Assembly (NCBI RefSeq): GCF_963665245.1
Contig: NZ_OY762267.1
Coordinates: forward strand, 1,116,001 to 1,180,000
DNA from: an uncultured Paludibaculum sp.
GTDB lineage: Bacteria; Acidobacteriota; Terriglobia; Bryobacterales; Bryobacteraceae
Direction: 5' to 3'
Length of the DNA: 64,000 nucleotides
Program-made: the position numbers and the translations under genes
Part shown: positions 1 to 8,465 of the stretch, piece by piece
Numbering within the stretch: the first letter of the stretch is position 1
How the letters are laid out: every line of letters starts with the position of its first letter
The notes under the pieces: model-generated
The model's input: the letters and a program-made list of their open reading frames with translations, nothing else
Database searches by the model: none
Told to the model about the DNA's origin: nothing

Positions 1-939
1 TTCGAGCCGGGAACCGCGTTCAGCTACAGCAATTCGGGCTACACCCTACTGGCCGAAGTGGTCAGGCGAGTCAGCGGCCAGACCTTCGCGGCCTTCACCC
101 GGCGGAACATCTTCGAGCCTCTGGGAATGACCGCCACACAGTTCTACGAAGACTTCAATCAAATCGTTAAGAACAGAGCCTACTCCTACGAGAAGGAAAA
201 CAACACCTATATAAAGAAGAATCTGAACTACTCGAATGCGGGAGCCACCAGCCTCTTGACGACCGCGGAGGATCTCGCCAAATGGGCATTGAACTTCGAA
301 CACCCGGTGGTCGGCGACACCGAACTGATAGCGCGGTTTAACGCCCCCTCCCTGCTCGACAATGGACAGCCCGTCGTCTACGCCGTCCTCGAGGGCGAAA
401 CCAACTACCACGGCAAGGGACAAATCCTCAGAAACTACCGGGGCGTCAATCTCTGGAACCATGGCGGGCACGACGCTGGGTTCCGGGCATACCTTGTCCG
501 TTTCCCGGACGACAGGCTGTCCATCATCACACTCAGCAATGACGAGCACTACGAGATCCTGAAGACCGGACTAACGATCGCCGGTTACTACCTCAAAGGC
601 CGCCTGAATCCGCGCTCAACCCCGGACACCCCGGCGGGGCCGAACGAAGCCCGCAAGACCGCTGAAACGAGGCCAGCGGATCTGAAGAGCCTGGAGGGAG
701 AATTCCACAGTCAGGAGCTCGCCACAACCTACCGGGCCAAGGCGGCAGCCGGCAAGTTGATTCTGATGCACGATCGCCTGAGCGACATTGAACTCAGCGA
801 AGGAGCGAAGGACACATTTCAGGGAAGAATCGAATTCCTGGTTACCGTGAAATTCACCAGGAACTCAAACCAAATGGTAACCGGCTTCACACTTTCCAAC
901 TTTGGGGCAACCGCGGTCCGTTTCGAAAAACTCCGCTGA
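1..939 (+). CDS. Serine hydrolase, beta-lactamase (class C/esterase) family, 5' truncated by window edge
   Basis: The reading frame is open from base 1, so this is the C-terminal 312 residues of a longer gene whose start lies outside the window. The first residues carry the YSN motif of the class C beta-lactamase/D-alanyl-D-alanine carboxypeptidase fold, where the Tyr acts as general base. An HGGHD motif near residue 155 occupies the place of the family's KTG/HxG element. The SxxK nucleophile motif must lie upstream, off the window. Residues after about 205 form a separate small C-terminal domain of the beta-sandwich type often found in secreted acidobacterial members. The substrate cannot be told; most such proteins are esterases or peptidases rather than true beta-lactamases. 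Family assignment is firm; function is open. Confidence 0.85.
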   Translation, partial: FEPGTAFSYSNSGYTLLAEVVRRVSGQTFAAFTRRNIFEPLGMTATQFYEDFNQIVKNRAYSYEKENNTYIKKNLNYSNAGATSLLTTAEDLAKWALNFEHPVVGDTELIARFNAPSLLDNGQPVVYAVLEGETNYHGKGQILRNYRGVNLWNHGGHDAGFRAYLVRFPDDRLSIITLSNDEHYEILKTGLTIAGYYLKGRLNPRSTPDTPAGPNEARKTAETRPADLKSLEGEFHSQELATTYRAKAAAGKLILMHDRLSDIELSEGAKDTFQGRIEFLVTVKFTRNSNQMVTGFTLSNFGATAVRFEKLR

Positions 940-1165
940 CCTCCTCCCAGCGGCGCGCAGCTTCCCCAACGGAGAGAACCCGGAAACCCTTCAGACTGAC
1001 CCGCCTCCCCCCCCGCCTCACCAAACTGGCGCGATGGCCGATTTTACCAGCGGGCCGGCCGCAACCCCGCCAGAGCTTGTTCTTCCCCCGCTGGTTAGCA
1101 GCGCGTTATCGCTCCGAGCCGGTTTTCAACAACCGGCATACCCGCGGGCGACGGCGGCGTTGAGG

Positions 1166-1682
1166 TCACTCCCACGGTCCACCGGGCCTCCACTTGAGAT
1201 CGAAGGAGTCCGCCCGGGCGGTCGCTGTCAGAGGCGCCGAGGCGAAGCGCCGCACTTGCGCCACGATCCCGGCCAATCCGGATTCGGGTTCGAATCTACT
1301 CCGGCGCACGAATGCTCGCCACTGGACGGCTCGGGCGGGGTCTGCGCTGAAAGCTTCGGTCAACCCAACTGGGGTCGCGTCGATTGTGGTGCCACGATGT
1401 CGAGAGGTCGACCGAATGGCCTCGGTCAGAAGATCACCGTCAAACGGGTACAGCCGCGCCAGCAGGGCGATGTCGTAGTAGTCCTTGATGCGGCTGTTGA
1501 GGAGCCGTCAGCAGGAGGGCTCCCTTCAGAATGAACCGATCCGCGAATGGTGACTTCGCCAGGCGATACAGAAAACGCTCCATGGCGAAGTACTGCAGCA
1601 GTTCCTGGAAGGGCCGGCCTTGCGAGCGGGCTTGATTCAGGAGACGTTGGCGGACGGAGGCTCCCAGATCGCGGCCACTCAA
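1166..1682 (-). pseudogene. Degenerate AbiEii-type nucleotidyltransferase toxin with internal deletion
   Basis: The first 50 or so codons (1682 downward) match the N-terminus of AbiEii/AbiGii toxins, including the FILKGALLL stretch that normally precedes the nucleotidyltransferase active site. Directly after it, in another frame, the sequence resumes as NSRIKDYYDI (about 1485-1515), followed by the QWRAFVRR and WRPGGPW C-terminal blocks, ending at 1166. So the middle of the gene, which should hold the catalytic GS and DxD motifs (about 110 residues in the family), is missing and the junction is out of frame. The 5' end overlaps the antitoxin stop by 4 bp, as in intact AbiE operons. The toxin should be inactive. 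The alternative of a sequencing error is unlikely because a large block is absent, not just one base. Confidence 0.8.
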
Positions 1683-2293
1683 AGCATCGCCTCCAGGTAT
1701 GGACGCATCACTCTTTCCACGCGGTCGACCTTCGCAAACCTGGATAGAGCCGGGTAGTCCGGCTTCCGCGTCCGTTCACGGTAAGCTCGCAGAGCTTCAA
1801 TGGCGACGTCGAGCCCGATCTTGTTTCGGTACTTGAAGCAATCCGCGATCGTCTTCTCGGGCGAATACATTCTCACGGGTACCTGGTCGATCGAGGTTAC
1901 GTCGATGCCAGAGCTGAAGGACGGATCGGAGTACCAGAATACGCGTAGCGGAATGCCGTCGAGCTTGGGGATTTGCGCGTGGCTGGGCAGCGCCACATCC
2001 ACCGCGTGCGGGACCTGGGTCGTGAGGCGATGATGTGCGAGCGCCGAGATCAGGCAGATGACGGCGCGTGGTATCCGGATCGCGACGGAGACCAGGTCGG
2101 GGCTGGTGAGCGGCGGGGCGGTCGAAAGCCGGTAAATGCCACGGCTCACTTGCTCGAGCTCACCGCGGTCGCGAAGAGTGTATAGCGTCCGAGGGTGAAC
2201 ACCCAGACGAATGGCGTCGCTGGCGCGGAGCATGCCTTTGTGTTTGGCGAACACATGGCGTGCTTTGACGAGACCACCGTCAGCAATCGGCAT
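1679..2293 (-). CDS. AbiEi-type antitoxin / transcriptional repressor
   Basis: Predicted antitoxin of a type IV AbiE toxin-antitoxin pair. The N-terminal 75 residues form the winged-helix part (KHKGMLRASDAIRLG, then RTLYTLRDRGELEQVSRGIYRL), and the rest is the AbiEi antitoxin domain, with the conserved SPEKTIADCFKYR block near residue 140. In characterised systems this protein both neutralises the AbiEii nucleotidyltransferase and represses its own promoter. I chose ATG at 2293; an in-frame GTG at 2320 would add nine residues but overlaps a good -10 hexamer (TATAAT, 2317-2312), so it is more likely part of the promoter. The toxin partner downstream is broken, leaving an apparently intact orphan antitoxin. 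Confidence 0.85.
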   Translation of the reverse strand: MPIADGGLVKARHVFAKHKGMLRASDAIRLGVHPRTLYTLRDRGELEQVSRGIYRLSTAPPLTSPDLVSVAIRIPRAVICLISALAHHRLTTQVPHAVDVALPSHAQIPKLDGIPLRVFWYSDPSFSSGIDVTSIDQVPVRMYSPEKTIADCFKYRNKIGLDVAIEALRAYRERTRKPDYPALSRFAKVDRVERVMRPYLEAML

Positions 2294-2300
2294 TGGATAG

Positions 2301-2348
2301 AACCTACGGATATTATACACGGTATCCGAGATTTCTATCCAGTAGGTT
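2301..2348 (-). promoter_or_regulatory. AbiE promoter and candidate AbiEi operator
   Basis: An imperfect inverted repeat (AACCTACGGATA at 2301-2312 and TATCCAGTAGGTT at 2336-2348) brackets a minus-strand TATAAT at 2317-2312. AbiEi antitoxins are known to autoregulate by binding inverted repeats in their promoter; the arrangement here fits that. The -35 box is not obvious. Repeat and -10 are seen directly; the operator role is inferred. Confidence 0.5.
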
Positions 2349-3131
2349 TGAGCTCACTGCTCGTTCTTGTCGCGGTGGAATTCGGTGCTGAGAGTCGCTC
2401 TAAAGTTGCCTCGAAACCCGATTCTCCAAATCAGAAAGAGGCGCCTCCGATCGAGCTGACGACACCCGTTCCGCGATGAGTTATGGTGTCGGATGGCAAA
2501 TGGAGGAGATGCCGGGCCGATTCGACGCGGACGACGTTGCGGAGGGAGATCTGAGGAGGGGTGTAAGTCTTGTTGCTACAGTTATTTACCGAAGGTACAC
2601 GTCAGGGGCCTGTCGGAATGAAACCAATCTCGACGAAGAACCAACAACTTACGGACATGCCGATCCTCGTAACTTATTGATTCTAGGTTCGAGAGATTTT
2701 CATTCCGACAGACTCTCAGGATGTCCGGCCTCCCGGTGAAACATCGTCGACTTCGTTGCCTCCTGCTTCTCGTTCAGCATCTCGGGCCGATTGGGGGCGA
2801 TGGCGACTTGGTCGGTGCCGGATGGACTACTGGCAGCGGCGTGACCACCGGTCTTTGAATTGGCTTCTCGACTGCGAGGCGATGCTGGTTGTCCAGCTCG
2901 GCGATCCTCATGTTGAGCCGTTCCCTTTCCTTGAAGGCGATCGGGTGTACTTCTCGCAGGGGTTCGATAATCCTGGCTTGGTTGCTGTCCATGCACGCAG
3001 TAAGGCCGCTGTCGTCGGCAAGGGGCGCTGACGGTAACCGGGCCGCTGCGAATGCGTTCTGCGCCATTCTGAGCGTGCTGTGGGGACATCCGACGCTTGC
3101 TCCCCAAGGCGAGAACGCCCATACTGCGGCC
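2349..3131. other. Gene-poor stretch containing a short inverted-repeat element
   Basis: No reading frame here resembles a known protein on either strand. Besides the 100-bp inverted-repeat element listed separately, a minus-strand open frame (about 3000-2774) contains a short charged helical stretch (KERERLNMRIAEL) that might be left from a transposase-like protein, but I cannot support a gene call. Confidence 0.4.
2611..2710. mobile_element. 100-bp MITE-like element with terminal inverted repeats
   Basis: Begins with TGTCGGAATGAAA (2611-2623) and ends with its exact reverse complement (2698-2710); similarity extends inward (ATCTCG versus ATCTCTCG in matching orientation) to about 21 bases per arm. 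There is no coding capacity. The structure fits a miniature inverted-repeat element or the collapsed ends of an insertion sequence. No clear target-site duplication flanks it. Confidence 0.55.
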
Positions 3132-3338
3132 ATGACCCTCAAGACGGCGGCATTCCTTGCGTTGATCGGAACCCTTCTGCTAACGGTTCTGATGGCGGTC
3201 GATTTCCTCCAGACCGTTTCGGGCGTCCTGAATGACGTGGTTCCTGCGATGGCACTTCTGAGATCGCTGGTGTATCTGGTGGCAAGCCTCAGCGTGACCG
3301 TGTTCTTCTACGTTTTCAACAGGGCGCAGCCTCGATGA
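3132..3338 (+). CDS. Small two-helix membrane protein, conserved hypothetical
   Basis: A 68-residue protein with two predicted transmembrane helices (about residues 7-26 and 41-63), separated by a short polar loop containing a VxDVVPAMA segment. Similar small proteins are, to my recollection, common in Acidobacteria and have no assigned role. The frame is open further upstream to 2889, but the hydrophobic protein begins at this ATG and the upstream extension looks non-coding. It stands alone, with no clear operon partner. The call rests on the strongly protein-like hydrophobic pattern. Confidence 0.6.
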   Translation: MTLKTAAFLALIGTLLLTVLMAVDFLQTVSGVLNDVVPAMALLRSLVYLVASLSVTVFFYVFNRAQPR

Positions 3339-3726
3339 ATGGGTATTGGAAGCCGGCGCCGTAACTGGGGGTGCCCTGGCACCACTGGGTGTCTTGCGAT
3401 CTGTCCTCGGTCATCCTGGGCGCCGGGGCAGTGGAGGATGGTCTCGTCTCGACCATTCCAAATAGCGGTAGCTCTGGCAGGAGCATTCGTCGATTCCAGT
3501 GCCTTGGCGTTCTCGGGAATACGTTGCTCTTCGGCGGCCTCTTCTAGCCGTTGGATGGCACATTGGCTTGGATTCTCTTTGAGAAAGCTGAGATATCGGT
3601 TGTCGTTACAGAGACGCCCCAACCTGTGTTTCGGTCATTGGCGGCCCCCTTCGGGATGGTGTACACCGATGGCTTGGGTAGCCAGTCCTGCAGGGAAGGG
3701 GGATGCCAGTTGCGGCCGCGCTCCGG
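3339..3726. other. Intergenic stretch, no supported gene
   Basis: Open frames on both strands here are low-complexity shadows with no recognisable motif. It lies downstream of the MFS transporter gene (minus strand) and of the small membrane protein (plus strand), so it is the 3' side of both. Confidence 0.4.
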
Positions 3727-4980
3727 TCACTCGCTGAGGTCGCGGCCCCTGCGCTCCTGGCCCAGGCAAGAAGCGATGGCGGCCAGAACCAGCGCGGTGC
3801 CCGCTGTGATGGCCATGGCGTTGGAATAGGGCATGTGTTCCGCCGCTAGCGCCTGTATGTAGACGATGGCGCTGGAGGCCAATGCCCCCATCTGGTAGGC
3901 AAAGCCAGGAAGCGAGCCTCGAACCGAGTTGGGCGCGAGTTCCGCAAGATGCGCTGGAATCACACCCCAGGCACCTTGGACCAGGAATTGCATGACCCAC
4001 GCGGCCGCGATGGTGAGAGCAAGAGTCGGGGCGAAAGCCCACATGGGGACGACGAGGACGGCAAGTCCAAAGGCCACCGCCATGGAACGGCGGCGGCCGA
4101 TCCGATCTGACAGGTAGCCGATCAACAAAGCGCCAACTAAGGTTCCGGTCAAGGCCAAGGCGGAGACGGCGGACCTGGTGGTTGGCAAGAGATTCCATTT
4201 CCTCTGGAGGAAGGTGGGATACAAATCCACGGTGGCGTGCCCTGCCAGATTCAAAGCCGCGAGCAGGCCCACCATCGAGAACAGCAGAGCTCGATAGCGA
4301 TAGAGTTCGCCGAGGATCTCCCGGATCGTCCGTTTCTTTTGGACCTGCCAAACCTCCGATTCGGCCACGCGCAGGCGAATCACGAGGCAGAGAAGCGCCG
4401 GCAGCCCTCCAATGAAGAAGAGCGGGCGCCAGCCCCACTTGTCAAAGAAGAAGTAGTAACAACCCGCGGCGAGCAGATTGCCCATGGCATACCCCTGTTG
4501 CAACAAACCCGAGATCAAGCCCCGGCGTGCCGTTGGCGTCTTTTCCATCACGAGCGAGGCGCCAACGCCCCATTCCCCGCCTAAGCCAATCCCGAACAAG
4601 GCGCGTAGCGCGAGGAAGGTGGCGTAGCTCGGCGCGAAGGCGGTGAGGATTTCCACCACGGAATAGAAGATGAGGTCGACCATCAACGGCAACCGGCGGC
4701 CGAACCGGTCAGCGAGCAGACCAAAGAGGATTGCACCCAGCGGCCGGAAGGCGAGGGTTAGGGTGATGGCCAGAGCTATCTCGGAGTCCTTCCGGTGGAA
4801 CTCGTCGGCGATGGCGGTCAGGCAATACACCACCAGGAAGAAGTCGAAGGAATCCAGAGCCCAGCCGAGGTACCCGGTAAGAACAGAGAACCGATAGCCG
4901 GCTGGCGGGGTAGAGGCTCGCGGGGACTCGGCCGGGGCGGCAGATTCGGGAGCGATGAGACCGGACACATTCTGGGACAA
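3727..4980 (-). CDS. MFS transporter, SHS (lactate/sialate-carboxylate) type
   Basis: A 417-residue twelve-helix inner-membrane carrier. After a 25-residue cytoplasmic leader, helix 1 has the LGWALDSFDFFLVV segment typical of the sialate:H+ symporter family (SHS), which includes lactate and sialic acid carriers; the loop 2-3 signature GLLADRFGRR lies near residue 88 and a second copy (YLSDRIGRR) near residue 282. A monocarboxylate or sugar acid substrate, moved with protons, is inferred from the family. The start codon is TTG: a good ribosome site (AGAGAGG) sits about 8 bases upstream and no ATG fits better. The first long cytoplasmic extension is Ala/Pro-rich. No linked catabolic gene identifies the substrate. 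Confidence 0.85.
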   Translation of the reverse strand: MSQNVSGLIAPESAAPAESPRASTPPAGYRFSVLTGYLGWALDSFDFFLVVYCLTAIADEFHRKDSEIALAITLTLAFRPLGAILFGLLADRFGRRLPLMVDLIFYSVVEILTAFAPSYATFLALRALFGIGLGGEWGVGASLVMEKTPTARRGLISGLLQQGYAMGNLLAAGCYYFFFDKWGWRPLFFIGGLPALLCLVIRLRVAESEVWQVQKKRTIREILGELYRYRALLFSMVGLLAALNLAGHATVDLYPTFLQRKWNLLPTTRSAVSALALTGTLVGALLIGYLSDRIGRRRSMAVAFGLAVLVVPMWAFAPTLALTIAAAWVMQFLVQGAWGVIPAHLAELAPNSVRGSLPGFAYQMGALASSAIVYIQALAAEHMPYSNAMAITAGTALVLAAIASCLGQERRGRDLSE

Positions 4981-5269
4981 GATGTTTTCCTCTCTGTTTT
5001 CGGGGGGAGATGAGGCCTGGCCTTTATCAGTGCAACCGGAAAAATGCGGCGCCAGAGTCTACCAGGCGCACAGCCGGGCGATTCGGAGAATGATCAGAAG
5101 CGCGAGCAAGCCGCCTCAATACAGTGACTTACGTGACTACATCGAAGTCAGCCAAAAAGCATCCCGGAACGCTGGAGCCTGGCCCCTACCGCCGCTATGC
5201 TGATCCCACGATGGCAGCCGCCGGGTCAGACATGAGCCGCTGAATCGTGGATCCCAACCAGAAAGAGCG

Positions 5270-6481
5270 ATGATGAAACCCACACGAAGAGATATCCTTC
5301 AGTACTCGGCGCTCGGCGCCGTCCTGCAGCAGAGTGTTTTCTCCCAGACTCGAAAATCCGCCGGTCCGGCGAAGTATCTGATCCTTGCCTGTGACGGCGG
5401 GGGCATGCGCGGGTACCTGTCCTCCCTGATCCTGCAGCGCCTGAACAGCGAGTGCGGCATCCTGGGTGAAGCGAATGGCAATGTCGATCTTTACGCGGGG
5501 ACGTCGACGGGCGGTTTGATCGCCCTGGGATTGGCGCAGGGAAAGAGCATTGACGACGTCGTGACGCTCTACCAGAATGCAGGCGCACAGATCTTCTCTC
5601 CGCTCGGCGTGCAACTCACCTGCGCCGGCGCGGTGGCCGGCTGCACAAGCCCGATCCAAAACGATCCGGCAACTGGGGATACAGCGTCGGCGAAGGAACT
5701 ATTCCAGGCGCTATTCGACAACATTGGAGATCCGTCGCTGTTATCGGTACTGGAGGCCTTCATTCCGGAAGACCCCGTGCTCTCCTCGCTGCCTTCCAAG
5801 GTGATGGTCGCGACCTTCCAACTGGCGGATCCCGCCGCCAATCCGGCAATCTGGAGCCCGTTGGTTATCGATAACTTCGACGGCTCCGCTGGAGCAAACA
5901 CCCGGCTTTTTGATGCCGCATTGGCCACGTCCGCGGCGCCGGTCTACTTTCCTCCCTATTGCCATCCCCAGTTCGGGTGGTGCAGCGACGGCGGCCTGTT
6001 TGCGAACAATCCCGCGGCATTGGCCGTGAGCCTTGCGATTCAGCAGGGCCGATCGCTTTCCAACATCGCGGTTCTATCGATTGGAACAGGCAAGACGAGC
6101 GCGAACATCATGCCAACTCTGAGCGACCGGCTCTGTTTTGGAGTCAACCGTTGGGCCTCGCTGAAGGGACACGATTCCACGCCGACCTTCCCGTTACTGA
6201 ATGCGATGATGGATGGGGTTTCCGACAGCACCCACGCCTTGTGCAGTCAGCTACTCGGAGGCGGCGGTCCGAACGGCAGGTATATGCGGCTCAACCCCGC
6301 GCTGCCGGCGTCGGTCGCGCTGGATGACTATTCGCCAGAGACGATGCAGATGTTTGAGCAGACGGCCGAAACGTACTTCGATTCACCGGATTGGGCCCAG
6401 GTTGTGCAGTGGGCGAAGAGCACCTTCGTGAAACTCACGCCCGTGCAAAGCTCCCGGGTTCCGCCCGCACTGATTGGATGA
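5270..6481 (+). CDS. Patatin-like phospholipase, exported
   Basis: A 403-residue lipid acyl hydrolase of the patatin family. Visible are the oxyanion motif DGGGMRG (residues 42-48), the nucleophile elbow GTSTG (Ser79) and the catalytic Asp of the DGG motif (Asp240), completing the Ser-Asp dyad. The N-terminus (residues 5-24, RRDILQYSALGA) looks like a Tat signal, so the enzyme probably acts in the periplasm or outer membrane on glycerophospholipids. Two ATGs are adjacent; a purine-rich AGAAAGAG lies just upstream. Patatins also serve as effectors of nucleotide-signalled phage defence, but no nucleotide cyclase lies nearby and the export signal argues against that. Confidence 0.85.
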   Translation: MMKPTRRDILQYSALGAVLQQSVFSQTRKSAGPAKYLILACDGGGMRGYLSSLILQRLNSECGILGEANGNVDLYAGTSTGGLIALGLAQGKSIDDVVTLYQNAGAQIFSPLGVQLTCAGAVAGCTSPIQNDPATGDTASAKELFQALFDNIGDPSLLSVLEAFIPEDPVLSSLPSKVMVATFQLADPAANPAIWSPLVIDNFDGSAGANTRLFDAALATSAAPVYFPPYCHPQFGWCSDGGLFANNPAALAVSLAIQQGRSLSNIAVLSIGTGKTSANIMPTLSDRLCFGVNRWASLKGHDSTPTFPLLNAMMDGVSDSTHALCSQLLGGGGPNGRYMRLNPALPASVALDDYSPETMQMFEQTAETYFDSPDWAQVVQWAKSTFVKLTPVQSSRVPPALIG

Positions 6482-6869
6482 CCGGCTCACGAACGTGGGC
6501 ATGAACCGTCCGCATGCTGTTGAATCTGAATTCGAGTGGTATAGGCACATCAGGGACGCATTCCTGATTCGTGCCGGCAATATTCTGATGGGGATTCAAG
6601 CCAGATTCGGCACTGGGCGGTGACGGCCCTTGGAAGCCAGCAGGCTCCAGTGCAGCGGCCTTGCCAGGATGGAGGTACTCCCGTCCGTAACGCCGCGGGA
6701 CACTTGTCGTGATCCGTCCTTCGTCCTGGTGATGAAAATGTTGCCATTGATGCCGACGCCCGGGCCGGCGGGCCTGAGCGCGATAGTGGCGCTGACGGCC
6801 CGCACGGCGGGCGAGAAGGGCTAGAACCTGGGACCTGGCGCTGCCAGCGGTTGAGGGAACTCCCTGGAT
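6482..6869. other. Intergenic stretch, no supported gene
   Basis: Lies between the 3' ends of the patatin gene and the PEP-CTERM gene. A minus-strand frame at 6805-6596 reads a glycine/asparagine-rich segment (PGVGINGNIFITRTKDGS) that resembles part of a secreted beta-rich protein and could be a gene relic, but it has no start, partner or recognisable family. Confidence 0.35.
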
Positions 6870-7586
6870 TTAGACCAGCGACTGGGGCCGGCCGGGAGAT
6901 CCGAGTTCACGTTCATGGCCTGAAGGGTCCGCCGTCTTGCGCTTTCTGCGGAGCAGCCCGACTAACCCAAGGCCCGTTGCCATTGCGGTCCAGGTGGCCG
7001 GCTCGGGTGTTGGCGCTTCTGATGGCTCAATGATGGTCCAGGTTCCGGGTACATTGCTGCGCCCGTGAAGCACCCCGTGTGTGCCGTCGTTGAGGATCAG
7101 CAGGTCGGAGCCCCCGGTGTCGGAATTCCTCGTCAGTACACTGCTGGGCGGATTCTGGTTGGACTGGCCATCGAGATAGACGAGCCAGTAGGACGCGTCG
7201 GGAGAGAATTGCAGGGTAGCGAGGTTGTTGGGGTTGCCCACGACTTGGAATTGAGTTGCGCCATTTCGGACGGACGCCAAGCCGACGGCGAGGCAACTGC
7301 CGGAGGTGCTCCCGAGCGAGTTGAGGTCCAGACAGAACGGGGTGGAAGGGGCGGGTACCGCACCCAGGACGTTAAACTCCATGATGAGGCTTCCCGACAG
7401 GCATTGGCCTGAGCTGCAGTCCAGGCCGACGTCTGAAAAAGCTGCGCCGTTGTACTGGAGAAGGAAACTCGCTTTCGCGGTGGGCGTGGTGAGGCTGATG
7501 GCCATCAGGCAGACGAGCAGTGGGATCCAACTCCACAGTCTCCGCGTGATTCCTGGTCTCTGGATGTGTTCGGCAAGGGCAGGCAT
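6870..7586 (-). CDS. PEP-CTERM sorting-domain protein
   Basis: A 238-residue secreted protein: signal peptide (about residues 14-37, ending in KAS), a beta-rich central domain of unknown role with two Cys pairs, then a PEP-CTERM tail: PEPATW, a hydrophobic helix and the basic RRKRK. Such tails are cut and anchored by an exosortase in exopolysaccharide-producing bacteria. Start chosen at 7586 because AAAGGA sits 8 bases upstream; the open frame runs further up but that part is not protein-like. Unusually, about 20 polar residues follow the basic cluster, which normally ends the protein. No exosortase gene is in this window. Confidence 0.8.
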   Translation of the reverse strand: MPALAEHIQRPGITRRLWSWIPLLVCLMAISLTTPTAKASFLLQYNGAAFSDVGLDCSSGQCLSGSLIMEFNVLGAVPAPSTPFCLDLNSLGSTSGSCLAVGLASVRNGATQFQVVGNPNNLATLQFSPDASYWLVYLDGQSNQNPPSSVLTRNSDTGGSDLLILNDGTHGVLHGRSNVPGTWTIIEPSEAPTPEPATWTAMATGLGLVGLLRRKRKTADPSGHERELGSPGRPQSLV

Positions 7587-8064
7587 TGTCTCGGTCCTTT
7601 CTGGTTTGTTCAGGTTTGAAGTGGTTTGAGCGCTTCGTGGTGAAGGTGCTGTCAGGAACGACTTTCGCCGATCCTGATGCGGTGCTACATGGTTGGGGCC
7701 TGATTCCTGGCTGCTTTCTCCATGCGCGGCTAAACCGTACGTGGAATGGAAGTTAGGGTGTTGTATGCGCGTGCTGGGCGGCGCTGAGGGCGGCGGGGTT
7801 CGGGCCAAAATCGCCGGGCGGCGAGGGGTGGGGAGCTTTACGCGGAGGACATCTTACGGGCAGCCGATGCTAGCTACTGCCCCGCCAGTCCGGCGGACCC
7901 CGGCGAACCGGAGATCCGTCGACCAACGATTCATGAGCCTGGGCGCAGCCGGCAGGAACAGCAAATACCCCTATCGCCATGGGGTTTCCGGTGCGAGCAC
8001 CGAGCGCGTTTGATCGTGAGTTCAGATGGATCGCCGGGCAACGCAGCGAGCGCTCAGATTCCCC
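7587..8064. other. Intergenic stretch between divergent genes, no supported gene
   Basis: Upstream of both the PEP-CTERM gene (minus) and the ArsR operon (plus). Open frames here have no recognisable features. Promoter elements for the ArsR side are listed separately. Confidence 0.4.
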
Positions 8065-8092
8065 TTGCATGCCGTCAATCATGCTGTATACT
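8065..8092 (+). promoter_or_regulatory. Sigma-70 type promoter of the arsR-SRPBCC-hydrolase operon
   Basis: TTGCAT (8065-8070), a 16-base spacer and TATACT (8087-8092). The expected transcription start, about 7 bases past the -10, falls at or next to the ATG at 8100, so the first gene is probably translated from a leaderless mRNA; no Shine-Dalgarno sequence is present. Confidence 0.65.
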
Positions 8093-8112
8093 GAACCGAA
8101 TGGCTCAGTATA
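8087..8112 (+). promoter_or_regulatory. Candidate ArsR-family operator over the -10 box and start codon
   Basis: A perfect palindrome with 8-base arms, TATACTGA (8087-8094) and TCAGTATA (8105-8112), separated by 10 bases. The left arm contains the -10 hexamer and the spacer contains the arsR start codon. Spacing of one to two helical turns between half-site centres suits a dimeric winged-helix repressor; binding by the product of the adjacent gene would block its own transcription. The palindrome is seen; the regulator is inferred. Confidence 0.6.
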
Positions 8113-8465
8113 GCCAAACCCATTTCGATGCCTCGTTCGGCGCGCTCTCGGACGCCACCCGACGCGGCGTTCTGGAACAACTCGGGCGTGCCGACGCTTC
8201 GATCACAGCCCTTGCCCAGAGGTTCCACATGACGCTGACGGGCATGAAGAAACATGTAGGCGTCCTGGAGCAGGCGGGGCTCGTCAGCACGGAGAAAGTT
8301 GGGCGCGTGCGGACCTGCAAGCTCGGACTGCGCGGACTGGAAGAAGAGGCGGCATGGATCGAGAGGTATCGCCAGCTCTGGGCCGCGCGTTTCGACGAGT
8401 TGGACACGGTTGTCGAGGAATTGAAACGCAAGGAGAAAGCCAATGGACGGAAGAAGCGGAAGTGA
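8100..8465 (+). CDS. ArsR-family winged-helix transcriptional regulator
   Basis: A 121-residue DNA-binding protein. The ArsR signature LSDATRRGVLEQL (about residues 14-26) is followed by the helix-turn-helix (SITALAQRFHMTLTGMKKHVGVLEQAGL) and a basic wing; the C-terminal helix is strongly charged and ends in Lys/Arg. It has no metal-binding Cys pair, so it is unlikely to sense metals. It belongs to the subgroup encoded just upstream of SRPBCC proteins, whose ligand is unknown. It overlaps the next gene by 23 bases. It is probably autoregulated through the palindrome that covers its start. Confidence 0.9.
   Translation: MAQYSQTHFDASFGALSDATRRGVLEQLGRADASITALAQRFHMTLTGMKKHVGVLEQAGLVSTEKVGRVRTCKLGLRGLEEEAAWIERYRQLWAARFDELDTVVEELKRKEKANGRKKRK

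Noticed and set aside
902..1534. 210-codon plus-strand open frame
   Set aside because: It is antisense to the decayed AbiEii toxin, whose protein blocks are clearly on the minus strand; the plus-strand translation is low-complexity.
2774..3142. Minus-strand 122-codon frame with a charged helical segment, possible transposase relic
   Set aside because: Only a short stretch looks protein-like and no catalytic motif or family is recognisable.
5270..6481. Patatin gene as a CBASS-type phage-defence effector
   Set aside because: No nucleotide cyclase or other defence gene is adjacent and the N-terminus looks like an export signal.
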